From positions 82,392,447 through 82,456,446 of the forward strand of contig CM055265.1 of the NCBI GenBank assembly GCA_029237695.1: 64,000 nucleotides of DNA, read 5' to 3'. This DNA comes from Conchocele bisecta. Lineage: Eukaryota > Mollusca > Bivalvia > Lucinida > Thyasiridae. The notes beneath the pieces were generated by a model. It ran no database searches and was not told the origin of the DNA. It worked only from the letters and a program-made list of their open reading frames with translations. Every line of letters starts with the position of its first letter. Position 1 is the stretch's first letter. Made by a program: the position numbers and the translations under genes. Shown piece after piece: positions 10,811 to 20,614 of the stretch.

Positions 10811-11100
10811 GTGCCCGCCCCGCCCCGCCCCCGCCCGTACAAGATGAATACATATTACGTCCCGTTTTTTCAAACGGGCGTTTAAAAATGCAAAATGAAC
10901 AGCAGACGACAAAATTTAATTCAGCATTGTAAGGGTTGAAATTGTATTGAGCTTGCTTATAATAATATAGTCACGTTTGTCATTCTTCCAATCTCTAATC
11001 TCATGCACAAAATCACAGTTTTATTTGTTGAGATTTAGCTGAGAGATCACGAGCCGAGTCTCAACAAATAAAAGTGTGATTTTGTGCGAGATTAGCGAAG
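10811..11100. repeat. GC run, family M end and family N hairpin
   Basis: 10811-10842 is a cgccccgccccc run. 10895-10940 is a family M end (cagcagacgacaaaatttaa). 10996-11100 is a family N foldback whose arms are tctcatgcacaaaatcacag and its inverse, with a ctgagagatcacgagc loop. Confidence 0.7.
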
Positions 11101-11125
11101 TGCCAATCAAACTGCTTGATCAGTA

Positions 11126-11295
11126 GCCTATTTTAGCAACATTGCAAAGTATACTTATCTAGCAAAGTATACTTTGAGGGAGAAATTTTCAATCGACAGA
11201 TAAATTTATTAATTTTTATTATACTGAATTTATTACATTATCACAGCTATTTTGGCTGTGATAATGTAATAAATTCAGTATAATAATTCTGCATA
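11126..11295. repeat. Family C MITE, left part (interrupted copy)
   Basis: Runs from gtagcctattttagcaac through the palindrome centre to ataattctgcata. It stops there at a TA where the 1.7-kb element is inserted. The remainder resumes at 13000. Confidence 0.9.
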
Positions 11296-12999
11296 CAGTT
11301 GTTTCTGTCAAAATGTTCCGGGTTTATACGTGTACAAAGTGTTGTGCGTTGCGTATCCGTGGAGTTTCCGTTAGTTGCGTTTCAAACCGTGTGTCGTCTA
11401 CGTGTAATACGTTTTCGGCCATGCGTTGCGTTTCCCCACTCTTGCGCATGCGCGAAAGTCGAACAAACCGTGTTCAACGCATTGAGTTTCAAAAGCGTGT
11501 AATCCGTGTACAACGGTTGTAAACGTATACAACGGTTGTAAACAACGTATTGAGTTTCAAAAGCGTGTAATCCGTGTACAACGGTTGTAAACGTATACAA
11601 CGGTTGTAAGCGTATACAACGCTAAGGTAAACCGTTTAAACGATTTAACGCTTTCTTTGACGAACGGTTACACGCATCTACATGTACACAGCAACGTACA
11701 GATGAAACCGTGTTATACGTATAACACATTTCCACGGGTTTTAACGCATTACACGTTTTGGTATGCCAACCTTGTATCGCGTAGAATGCGCATGCTCTGA
11801 TCGTTCTTCGTGTGTTTATATATACTTCTAGACTCACTGCAGGGCTTCTAACATTTTCAGTTTTCCGGTTCTGGACCGATTTTTGAACTCTCAGACCGAT
11901 TGAGATTTGAAAACTAGTCTTAAAAATCGGTCCGAGAAAAATTGCCAGTCGGCTGCTATTTCGCTATAAACCTTGTAAATTTACCGGTTTTGACCACCAA
12001 GTAATTTATGACACATATCCGCGGGCCATATCCGTGTTAAACCAGTGTGCAGCTCGCTGTGTATTCAGTTTCTCCAAATATCGATTAATCTTAACACACG
12101 CGTGGGACAGGTGTATAGCGGATTAGTGACTGAAATAGACTGGCTTCAGCGTAAAGATAATACGAGAGTTCCTAGACTCGCCATTTCTGATGATGTTAAA
12201 AATAAAATAAAGAAAAAATGCATTGTGTTTATCTGTGTTCGTAATATTTAACCCCAATTAACTGACACGGACTATCGGCCCGGGCTATTCCATATTAAGT
12301 TAGGAACTGTTACATTACGCTGTATTAGGTGTCATTTTTGTGTATATAAAATGTACATAGGAATGCCGCAGATCCTGATGAGACGGCTCACGTGATCTAC
12401 AATTCTCAAACATTTTGATAAACGACAAGGTACATCTGTCGTGTTAAAAGCGTGACTCATTAGTCATCAGGGATTTGGGATCAATTGAAGTGCTAAATCA
12501 CACCGCCGATGTACTTTGAACTCGATCTGAGGGTATGTATTCGCGATATTTTAAAAGGGACGAAACAAGGACGCCTCGAAGAGATCGGGGCCTAACATCA
12601 GGTATTTTTGTTAAAACGTGTAACCGTTGTACACGTTTCAACGCTTTCATATAGCTACACGCTTCCAGGTAAAGCGTTGTACACGTTTCAACTCTTTCAC
12701 CTCGCTACATATGTATACGCCAAAGCGTGTTATACGCCTTGAAGCTAAACGTATTACACGCTTTAAAACTAAACGGTTTGACAATGTGTATTACACGTGT
12801 ACGAACCGTATTATACGTTTAAACAACGTATACAACGCTTTAAAACTAAACGGTTTGACAATGTGTATTACACGTGTACGAACCGTATTATACGTTTAAA
12901 CAACGTATACAACGCTACAGCAAACCGTTGCGTTCGCGTTGCGTTCGCGTTGAGTTTGCAAGTGTTGTCTACGGTGGAACAAAAACGGAGACTGCACTG
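11296..12999. mobile_element. TA-flanked non-autonomous DNA transposon with TACAACG-rich interior
   Basis: Inserted in a family C MITE with a TA on each side (11294-11295 and 13000-13001), matching the uninterrupted sequence gcatactttta of other copies. The ends are CAGTTGTTTCTG... and ...GACTGCACTG; the outer 26 bases are partly inverted repeats (CAGT, TCT, TGTTCC shared). CAGT ends with a TA duplication point to the Tc1/mariner superfamily. No transposase frame exists. Both flanks of the interior are crowded with tatacaacg, cgttgtaaacg and cgtgtaatacg words. A central piece (about 11840-12045) recurs inverted at 32710-32930. Confidence 0.8.
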
Positions 13000-13121
13000 T
13001 ACTTGTAATCATCAAATATATGCAGTCGATAGTTCTATATGAAATAATGCATTTCTGAAAAAATAAATGATTACTCCCTGCTAGATAAGTATACTTTGCA
13101 ATTTTGATGAAATCGGCCGCT
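13000..13121. repeat. Family C MITE, right part (interrupted copy)
   Basis: Resumes with tacttgtaatcatcaaatat and runs through gcatttctgaaaaaataaat to gatgaaatcggcc. It completes the copy begun at 11126. Confidence 0.88.
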
Positions 13122-13267
13122 GGAATGAATTTCGAGGAAGTGCTCAGATTGATTTTTTTTTTATTTTAGGCCCAGGAACTGTGATTATTGAAATAATATT
13201 TATTTGATAAACTTCCTTCCAATATTGATTATGTTGCAAAAAAACTCTCCATCACTAAACTATCAGC

Positions 13268-13676
13268 CTGGACCCAGTTGCTCAAAGAGTCTGTTAGCTG
13301 AACAGACTGTTAAATCCTTAACGTCAAAACATCTGTTAGCTGAACAGACTGTTAAATCCTTAACGTCAAAACATCTGTTAGCTGAACAGACTGTTAAATC
13401 CTTAACATCAAAACATCTGTTAGCTGAACAGACTGTTAAATCCTTAACGTCAAAACATCTGTTAGCTGAACAGACTGTTAAATCCTTAACACAGCTCGAA
13501 ACCTCAGTTAGCTTAACAGACTGTTAACTCCTTAACACTGCTCAAAACCTCTGCTAGCTTAACATACTGTTAAATCCATAACACTGCTCAAAACCTCTGT
13601 TAGCTTAACAGACTGTTAAATCCTTAACGATGTTAAGGATTTAACAGCGTTAAGCTAACAGAGGTTTTGAGCAACC
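13268..13676. repeat. 42-base tandem array inside a palindromic MITE
   Basis: The unit is ctgttagctgaacagactgt, taaatccttaacgtcaaaac, at; about five near-identical and three diverged copies. It begins with ggacccagttgctcaaag and ends with the inverse gagcaaccgggc. These are the ends of the simple palindromic MITE at 44470-44632, so the array arose within such a copy. Confidence 0.9.
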
Positions 13677-13702
13677 GGGCACAGGGTGTGACATAAATCA
13701 TA

Positions 13703-14034
13703 ATAATTCCAGCACAAAAATATTTACACAATTCCCTAACATTTGATTGGCCCGTAGCAAGTCTCTGTCCAAAATGTATATCCCAGTAAACTCCCACGCC
13801 GAACTACTTCCCGTAACCGTGAGGCGCAGTTAAAATAATTCTTAAGAAAACGGAAAATAAACACATTTTCTTAATGAATTTATTTCAAATGCTGGAATTA
13901 TAAGGAATGAATGGCCTTTTTGTGGAATTTATTGGGGATATAAACTCATAAACTCTGGCCTTCGTCCAGTATTCCCGCGACTTTTCCAAGTTTATACCCT
14001 GATAAATTTGACAAAAAGGCCATTAATTCCTATA
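13703..14034 (-). repeat. Family A composite, reverse orientation
   Basis: ATAATTCCAGCACAAAAATA at the left and the foldback at the right. The foldback arm is shortened (aaactcataaactctggcc). It ends about 80 bases below the exon 14 donor. Confidence 0.87.
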
Positions 14035-14114
14035 ATAGCTGTATAACAACATAAGCTTTCCCCGTTAGTCGAACTAAACTGCACAACATGTTATATACAT
14101 TTGTCTATACATAC

Positions 14115-14251
14115 CTTTTGAAAGTCCTCCTTGGAAGCCCGCATGTCCTTCCACGTACGATTGAGCGTCTGTATGCAGATGGAGAAGAACTCTTCAAGTG
14201 GCTTGTCCACGGCAAAAAACATCGAGTAGTACACACTCTCATCTTCGTATG
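14115..14251 (-). CDS. ELMO: ELMO coding exon 14 (ELMO domain)
   Basis: A 137-base exon. It completes a Pro codon, then reads YEDESVYYSMFFAVDKPLEE, then FFSICIQTLNRTWKDMRASK, then EDFQK. It matches [38 protein letters not shown]. Acceptor ACTTGTAG, donor CAAAAG|GTATGTA, ending in phase 0. Only 212 bases of intron separate it from exon 13. Confidence 0.97.
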
Positions 14252-14463
14252 CTACAAGTATATTCGCCGCTTGAGTTCACGATATGAAACACATATGGTA
14301 AAATTGGCTTTAAGGCACAGTTTTTATGATTACTATTTGTTTTTTGAATTACAAGTAGAAAGAATTTAAAAATGAAAGAATTTAAAAAGACCACTTTCAT
14401 AATTAATGGAATGGTCTGAAAGTTATATAGGCATGAAAGGATTAAGAATAAGTGAGAACTCAC

Positions 14464-14572
14464 GAGATTCGCCAATTCGGAAGAGATCACAGAGTATTTT
14501 GGTAAGCTTGATGCTCGCTTGGACAAATGGACAGCCGTGTTCATCTGCCCGACCACTGTTCTCTAGGACTAC
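14464..14572 (-). CDS. ELMO: ELMO coding exon 13 (ELMO domain)
   Basis: A 109-base exon, phase 0 to 1. It reads VVLENSGRADEHGCPFVQAS then IKLTKILCDLFRIGES. It matches [35 protein letters not shown]. Acceptor ATGTTGCAG, donor ATCTC|GTGAGTT. The pyrimidine tract of this acceptor comes from the adjoining CAAT microsatellite. Confidence 0.96.
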
Positions 14573-14582
14573 CTGCAACATA

Positions 14583-14795
14583 ATTGATTGAATGATTGGT
14601 TAGTTGGTTGATTGGTTGATTGGTCAGCTGACAAACGGATGATTGATCGATTGATTTGGTAGTTGGTTGTTTGATTGGTTGATTGATTTACTTGATGGTT
14701 GGTTGGTTTGTTGATGATTGATTGATTGGTTGATGATTGATTGATGATTGATTGATCGATTGATTGATCAATTGATTAAATCGTTGATCAAGTAA
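14583..14795 (+). repeat. TTGA/TTGG-type microsatellite
   Basis: Imperfect ttgattgattggttg repeats. On the minus strand this is a CAAT/CAACC run that leads directly into the exon 13 acceptor and supplies its pyrimidine tract. Confidence 0.9.
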
Positions 14796-15299
14796 TTGAT
14801 TGGTTTTATGAAGCACTGTGTCTCAGATGATGTCTCTGATATTAAATATGCCGTTGTTTGGTTCATGCACTGCAAATGACCTGTCAATCAATCGCACCAT
14901 TTATTTTTATAAAAAAGCCATGTGATATTTACAAAATCTACGATATTTTTCGTAAATGACGTCGAAAGATGAAGAAATGTTCAGAGCAAATGCAGAATAG
15001 AATTCCTCATTTGCTAGGAAATTTCGTCAACTTTCAACGTCATATACAGAAAATATCTGTAAATATTTTTCGTGAAAAATCTTCTTCAGTACAAAATCAC
15101 ATGACTTGTTTCATTTTAAGAGTGAAAATATCTTGTCTGAATAAACAATAAGGGTAAATCCATAATTAAATGTATGGGGGGAGAGGAAGGCATTTTTTTT
15201 AAAACACCCATTAACCATATCATTGAATCAACTTTCTGTTGATTATTTAAGGATAATTCTTTCATTGTTTCGACACCACCACTCACAAATAAAAATTCA
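14796..15299. other. Intron stretch without recognised gene
   Basis: Contains short words seen elsewhere in the window (tacaaaatctacgatatttt, tcgtaaatgacgtcgaaag; compare 480-630 and 34080-34230), so it is probably an old dispersed repeat. No coding signal. Confidence 0.45.
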
Positions 15300-15513
15300 G
15301 GGACCTGTTTCACTAAACTTTGTACGACTAAAATGATGTTCGTAAGTGCAAATTTAGGTTCGTCTGGAAATTTCAATTGATGAATTTACTCAATAAATAT
15401 AAATCCAATTATTGTTTACAAGAAAACATTGTCAATGTGAAATTTACAGACTATCATAATTTTGCACTTACAAACATTTTAGTCGTACAAAGTTTAGTGA
15501 AACGGCCCCATGT
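15300..15513. repeat. Family Q palindromic MITE
   Basis: Ends gggacctgtttcactaaact and agtttagtgaaacggcccca. The arms include actttgtacgactaaaatg and cataattttgcacttacaaa, with tgaatttactcaataaata at the centre. Confidence 0.85.
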
Positions 15514-15586
15514 GCCTTCACCTACAATCAATTCTGGATTAACACTAATATAGCAGCTACAGTTGCCGAGGCTGTTCTGTGTGTAC

Positions 15587-15691
15587 CTTGATGTAGCTCT
15601 CCTTGTGCACCTTGGCAAAGTAGAGCATATTGTCGAGGGCCATCAGTCCCGGGGGTACCTCCTCAAAGTCCAGGGCAGGGCTAGTCTGGTG
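15587..15691 (-). CDS. ELMO: ELMO coding exon 12 (ELMO domain core)
   Basis: A 105-base exon, phase 0 to 0, reading HQTSPALDFEEVPPGLMALD then NMLYFAKVHKESYIK. The PPGLMALDNMLYFAK block is a hallmark of the ELMO domain. Acceptor TGTTGTAG, donor ATCAAG|GTACACA. Confidence 0.97.
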
Positions 15692-16109
15692 CTACAACAT
15701 GTATATTGATTGATTTAAGGTCCCTCCTGGAATAAAACCATGTGCTGATGCGTTTACTTTAGTATGAAAACATTAGGTCTGTTTAAAGTGTGCAGAGTCT
15801 ACTACAGTACATGAAACGCAACAACGCATTGTTTTATTACTTATATTTACATTGCATGTTCTGAAAGTTTCAAAAATGTAAGTTGTCATATTATGGCGTC
15901 AAAATTATGAATCATCTTGTTTTAAGTTATTTTGTCACAATTCATGGAACAGCGATGTTGCTGGTATTGAGCGTGAAGTTATTGACAACATCGTAGAAAG
16001 TAATGATGTCAAACAAACTTCAACAAATCAACAACAGCGCACGACGCCTCGTAAGGCTAATGTAATGAATTGGGATATAAACACAATACAATGTGCGTTC
16101 AATGGGCGT
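15692..16109. other. Intron 11 stretch without recognised feature
   Basis: Lies directly upstream (in gene orientation) of exon 12. AT-rich, no repeat family recognised, no open frame with a family match. Confidence 0.4.
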
Positions 16110-16362
16110 TTCCATTTAACCCTTAGACCACTACACACAACAATTGTCGTCTGCTGTTGCTTTTATATCTTGACTTATTTCTCAATAAAAACATGGTTTG
16201 ACAGCACTTCAGAATCATTTCCAACGGAAATGATTCTGAAGTGCTGTCAAAGCATGTTGTAAATTATTCTAAAGTGCTGTTAAAGCATGTTTTTGATGAT
16301 AAAAATGGAAAATATAAAATAAACAGCAGACTACAAAACATTAAGATAGCGGTGTAAGGGTT
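16110..16362. repeat. Family M palindromic MITE
   Basis: Ends aacccttagaccactacaca and atagcggtgtaagggttaac. Inner hairpin catggtttgacagcacttca / gaagtgctgtcaaagcatg, with an extra partial arm at 16262-16290. Confidence 0.87.
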
Positions 16363-16517
16363 AACACAGGTTTATGGAAAGTAACAATTACTGTAGCATT
16401 GATTGATTGATTGATTGATTGTGGTTTTAATCCATTCAACAGCAGTCATACAATGACTCGAATGCACCTGTATGGTGGAAGTACCATACATACATTCAGC
16501 ACTGAACTTACAATAAA

Positions 16518-17160
16518 CTAGAAATGTGCCCATGGGACATGGATGCCCCCAGTGGCAGCATATATCAAAGTAAGTATGACTACTGTCTGTTCCACGTTTT
16601 TCTGCCAAGAAATTTTTGGCTATTAAACACATTAAATATAAAAAAATATTTTCACCAATAACAAAAAAAGTCATCCTTCTCAAAATTGTTTGTTTGATGA
16701 AATTCCATCAAATATTGATTTTATAGCGAAACAAGAAATATGGCCTCACGGCACACGAATGCCCCCGGTGACAGATTGGAAAAACTGTGGCAAAGTTAAT
16801 TAATCAAAGTTAATCTATCGAGAACGGCGGCATAAAAACGATTTTCCTATGGGAATTTAACATGGGGGCGGGAGGAGGTGGGGGGTAAAAAACGAAAATA
16901 ATTGGAAATTGACTAGAAACCTGGCTAGATAGAATATAAAAATATTTTAATAAAATCTATTTTAAGCCCCCATGCTAAATTATCATGGAAAAATCGCTTT
17001 TTCACAATAAAATCAATATTTGATGGAATTTCATCAAACAAACAATTTTGAGAAGGATGACTTTTTTTGTTATTGGTGAAAATATTTTTACATAAGTCCT
17101 CAGTGACCTTGACCTTGAACGGTCGGATGTAGGTCATATGCAAAACATACATGGACTAAC
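16518..17160. repeat. Large inverted repeat (family D relative) with gaccttgacctt fragments
   Basis: Arms at 16641-16725 and 17002-17090 (tttcaccaataacaaaaaaa, gtcatccttctcaaaattgt and inverse). Between them sit cacacgaatgcccccggtga (16753) and an ggaatttaacatgggggc D core. The right flank has cagtgaccttgaccttgaac. Confidence 0.75.
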
Positions 17161-17210
17161 GCTATATCCCCTCTTGCCTATCAGTGAGGGGATAATGAAG
17201 CGAGACTTAC

Positions 17211-17333
17211 AGAAAAGCCGAGTTTCTTGTAATCGGTTGCCACGGGTGATTTTCTGGATGTGGGTGTGTTTGGGTCAACAACATCGGTGAAATCAAACGC
17301 GATCCGCCTCAGATCTTCTATACTCTTGTTAAT
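17211..17333 (-). CDS. ELMO: ELMO coding exon 11
   Basis: A 123-base exon, phase 0 to 0. It reads INKSIEDLRRIAFDFTDVVD, then PNTPTSRKSPVATDYKKLGF, then S. It matches FELRRIAFD...DYKKLGF at the start of the ELMO domain region. Acceptor ACACAGCAG; an AG three bases earlier would add one Gln, so the NAGNAG-like site could be used either way. Donor TTTTCT|GTAAGTC. Confidence 0.94.
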
Positions 17334-17423
17334 CTGCTGTGTCTGTATAGCATAGTACACATACAGGTTATTCAATTACGAATTACAAGGTGAATAGGGG
17401 ATTTATTAACCGTAGTCCGTAGA

Positions 17424-17486
17424 TGTTTGTATATCTTATAAAGAAACGAGTGTTACACACTCGTTTCTTTATAAGATATACAAACA
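17424..17486. repeat. Perfect 63-base palindrome
   Basis: Arms tgtttgtatatcttataaag, aaacgagtgt and their exact inverse around a 1-3 base centre. It lies in intron 10, 91 bases upstream of the exon 11 acceptor. Confidence 0.85.
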
Positions 17487-17684
17487 TCAAGGGAAATAAA
17501 TATTTTATTTCAAAATGATAGTTATAAATCGCATACATAGTGCATATAACAAAATAACATATAGACATCGTCGATTCTGATGCTAGCATATGAAAACGGA
17601 CTTCAGAAATGATGAAAACAACATGATGCAAACAAGGCTTGCTGAGTTTGCTAATGAGAAAAAATATAATTTAAGGCTGGATCA

Positions 17685-18010
17685 ATGGGTTTAGTACTAA
17701 ATCCCATATATTACCTGTACAAGTACATGTACATGTTCAAGTACATGTATAAATGGGGGGGAATCCCAAAATCAGAACTGAATATTTACAATAAAAATAC
17801 TATATATTCAGCCCTGAAATCAGAATAATCCTGATCTGATGTCAGGTCCTCGCCACACCAGAATCACTTGGCCCCCTCCTAAAAGCAGTAGGATCAGAAA
17901 TAATCTTACAACTTTTATAATGGGCAATAACCCAATTTAACTGCCAGGTAACAAAAGAGCCAAAGATAAAAACGTATCTGAGGGCCAAAGCATGCAAATT
18001 GTGAATCCTA
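17685..18010 (+). repeat. Family B interspersed repeat (variant with gtacatgtac run)
   Basis: Words ggatcaatgggtttagtact, tattcagccctgaaatcaga, tgatgtcaggtcctcgccac and agagccaaagataaaaacgt. It shares this variant with 59640-60260. Confidence 0.82.
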
Positions 18011-18059
18011 TAAGGAGAAACCCCAACCGTTAATTTATGACGTCCTGTTCACCCGACCA

Positions 18060-18228
18060 ACCACCCACTCAGAAGCGATAGGAATTCCTGAATGAGCCTC
18101 GGAATTCTGTGTTTCCCGGCCGTGCCTGATATACAGAATACCACATTAATGTGTTAGATATCAAGTTTATCAGACTCAACTCGGAAATCTTAGGAATTCC
18201 TACGCATTTCCTAGTCTTGTGATAATTT
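18060..18228. repeat. tatcaagtttatcag inverted repeat
   Basis: aggaattcctgaatgagcct and its inverse flank gatatcaagtttatcagact. Same family as 35262-35405. Confidence 0.7.
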
Positions 18229-18585
18229 GATTTGTTTTATTGGTGTTTAACAGCTAAGGTCATTTAAAGCCGGGCAAACGGGTTCGATCCCGCATGTAAC
18301 CTGCTGCATTGGGGGAAAATCACATAATCAGAACAGAATATTTACACTGAAATACAGATATATTCAGCCCTGAAATTAGAATAACCTGACCTGGTGCCAG
18401 GGCCATACCACACAAGTCACTTGGCCCCTTCCCCTAGGATTAGGAATAATCATATGACTCATACAAGAGGTATAACCAGATTAAACCCTCACATACAAGA
18501 AGGCCAAAGACGTACCTGAGGGCCAAACCAGGTCTCCGGTCGGGATACCGGTAAGGATGAATCCCGATCGTTAAATTACCCATCG
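18229..18585 (+). repeat. Family B interspersed repeat
   Basis: A full-length-looking copy. It runs from ttattggtgtttaacagcta through attcagccctgaaattagaa and tggtgccagggccataccac to accaggtctccggtcgggat and cccgatcgttaaattaccca. It ends about 80 bases from the exon 10 donor. Confidence 0.85.
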
Positions 18586-18663
18586 CATGCTCCCATCTGC
18601 CACCCGCTCTTGTCTGATAAACTTTACATCAGTGATTGCTAGCCTGGTATAATCCACATGTAC

Positions 18664-18792
18664 CTGTGCATTGTCCTGCGAGTTGACCTTCTCATTCATG
18701 CGATCCTCGTACAGGTTGAGCATGAGCCGCTGAAGCTTGGCCAGCTGGTGGGCCATCTCCGGTCCAATGTTCTGGGTCGACCCCAGCACCCC
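18664..18792 (-). CDS. ELMO: ELMO coding exon 10
   Basis: A 129-base exon, phase 0 to 0. It reads GVLGSTQNIGPEMAHQLAKL, then QRLMLNLYEDRMNEKVNSQD, then NAQ. It matches EMAHQLYVLQVLTFNLLEDRM...DPQDQAQ of ELMO proteins. Acceptor TATTTACAG, donor GCACAG|GTACATG. A family R MITE starts about 14 bases upstream of the acceptor, so the branch-point region must lie in or beside it. Confidence 0.96.
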
Positions 18793-18807
18793 CTGTAAAT
18801 ATATCAG

Positions 18808-19165
18808 AGCTCCAGATAAGTTTTGTATCTAAAGAACATTATACCCCAAAATTTCAAATTCAATGCAAATTTTACTTATACAAATGTATTATTGATTTAT
18901 TATTGATAGGGAACAAATGATACAAAATCAATCAAATTTAAAAATTCACTTATTTGAGCTGCAAAAAGCAAACACTGTTTGCTTTTTGCAGCTCAACTAA
19001 GTAAATTTTCAACTTTATTACAGTACTTTCACTACTCAATTTGAAAATCAATGCGTATTTTCATATTGCTGTGAGTATTTTGTACTCCCACGTTTGATAA
19101 TCAATGTGCATTCTGCTAAAATAAGTGTGTAAAAATACGCCAATACACACCTTACCTGGAGCGCT
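18808..19165. repeat. Family R palindromic MITE
   Basis: Ends agctccagataagttttgta and caccttacctggagcgct. The hairpin centre is acttatttgagctgcaaaaa / tttttgcagctcaactaagt. It starts 15 bases upstream (gene orientation) of the exon 10 acceptor. Confidence 0.87.
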
Positions 19166-19197
19166 GTATATGTGACGACCATGCACTAATAGTTCAC

Positions 19198-19553
19198 TAT
19201 AGGAATGAATGGCCTTTTTGTGGAATTTATCGGGGTATAAACTTGAAAAAGTCGCGGGAATACTGGACGAAGGCCAGAAGGCCTCGTCCAGTATTCCCGC
19301 GACTTTTCCAAGTTTATATCCCCGATAAATTCCACAAAAAGGCCATTCATTCCTTATAATTCCAGCATTTGAAATAAATTCATCAAGAAAATGTGTTTAT
19401 TTTCCGTTTTCTTAAGAATTATTTTAACTGCGCCTCACGGTTATGGAAAGTAGCTCGGCGTGGGAGTTTACTGGGATATAAATTTTGGACAGAGACTTGC
19501 TACGGGCCAATCAAATGTTAGGGAATTGTGTAAATATTTTTGTGCTGGAATTA
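19198..19553 (+). repeat. Family A composite element
   Basis: A full copy: foldback with tip ggccagaaggcc, then ATAATTCCAGCA...TGCTGGAATTAT. Confidence 0.9.
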
Positions 19554-19702
19554 TTGATTGGTATTATATGTATCAGGATCTGCGTCATTTGTGGGAATTT
19601 TTTAATTTTTACAAAAAAAATACCCCCCTTCATGCATAATGGAAGAGTTTCAAACCTAACATGAAATAGTCTTTGTCAGTTACTTAGGGGTGGAAGGGTT
19701 AA
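19554..19702. repeat. Family L fragment
   Basis: tatcaggatctgcgtcattt at the left and gttacttaggggtggaaggg, ttaa at the right end. It stops 21 bases from the exon 9 donor. Confidence 0.75.
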
Positions 19703-19723
19703 TGAGAAAATCGAGTCACTCAC

Positions 19724-19774
19724 CGATGATATAGCTTCCCTGAACTGTTTGGACTGAAAGCTGTGGGCAATTTT
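19724..19774 (-). CDS. ELMO: ELMO coding exon 9
   Basis: A 51-base exon, phase 0 to 0, reading KIAHSFQSKQFREAISS. It corresponds to the family segment MANILAQKQLRSIILTHVI before EMAHQL. Acceptor TTATTTCAG, donor TCATCG|GTGAGTG. The match is weaker than its neighbours, but position, phase and splice sites all fit. Confidence 0.86.
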
Positions 19775-19954
19775 CTGAAATAAGAAATACTTTTAATGCA
19801 TCAGGCAGTGATTCCCAACAATGTTATTATACAAATTATGTCTGTGTACTGGGAAAATGTAGAAAACAATAACTAATAGGTGTACACTGTAATGAGTCTT
19901 GTCAACGGGGAGATTTTTGTAAAACCAGAAAATATGGTTGATGTTCCAGTATCC

Positions 19955-20218
19955 TGTAGCCGATTTCATCAAAATTGCAATGTATACTTATCTAGCAAAG
20001 TATACTTTGAGGGAATACCGGTAATCATTTATTTTCCCCGAAATGCATTATTTCATATAGAACTAACGACTGCATATATTTGATGATTAAAAGTATGCAG
20101 AATTATTATACTGAATTTATTACATTATCACAGCCAGTATAATAAAAATTAATAAATTTATCCTTAAATTTAAAATTTCTCCCTCAAAGTATACTTTGCA
20201 ATGTTGATGAAATAGGCC
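19955..20218. repeat. Family C MITE
   Basis: gtagccgatttcatcaaaat to tgttgatgaaataggcc. The centre is shortened (acattatcacagccagtata), so the palindrome is uneven. Confidence 0.87.
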
Positions 20219-20221
20219 TTG

Positions 20222-20536
20222 ATCTGTTTCACGAAACCTGCTCAAATTTTATAAACAATGTAAAAACATTTTTTTTTGTTGATAATATTAAATTTTAGCA
20301 AAATTTAAGAATGAGCCTTCTTTTTATTTCGCGAAATTTAGTCAAATATTGATTTTATTAAGAAAAAACAATTTCCCCATGTTAAATCACCATAGACATC
20401 TTCACAGAGTGAGAGTGAAGATGTCTACAGTGTATGGGTATTAAACATGGGGACATTTTTTAGAATTTCAGAAATACTGGACCGATTTTCAAAATTTAAC
20501 TTTTGTTTTCTTAGTTAGATCATTTCCAAGCTATCT
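20222..20536. repeat. Family D MITE, truncated
   Basis: From ctgtttcacgaaacctgctc through the cccatgttaaatcaccatag hairpin to cttagttagatcatttccaa. Confidence 0.82.
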
Positions 20537-20614
20537 AAGTAGTAATGGGTGACACTATGGCGTGGTTTTTTAACATGTTAAAAAACCACGCCATAGTGTC
20601 ACCCATTACTACTT
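20537..20614. repeat. Perfect 78-base palindrome
   Basis: Two 39-base arms with no mismatch and no loop: aagtagtaatgggtgacact, atggcgtggttttttaaca and the exact inverse. It interrupts the family D element at its right end. Confidence 0.9.

Noticed and set aside
13204..13527. Plus-strand frame of 107 codons with LLAEQTVKSLTSKH repeats
   Set aside because: Translation of the 42-base array born from a palindromic MITE.
17424..17486. Transcription terminator
   Set aside because: The hairpin lies inside an intron of a eukaryotic gene; it is better read as a MITE core.
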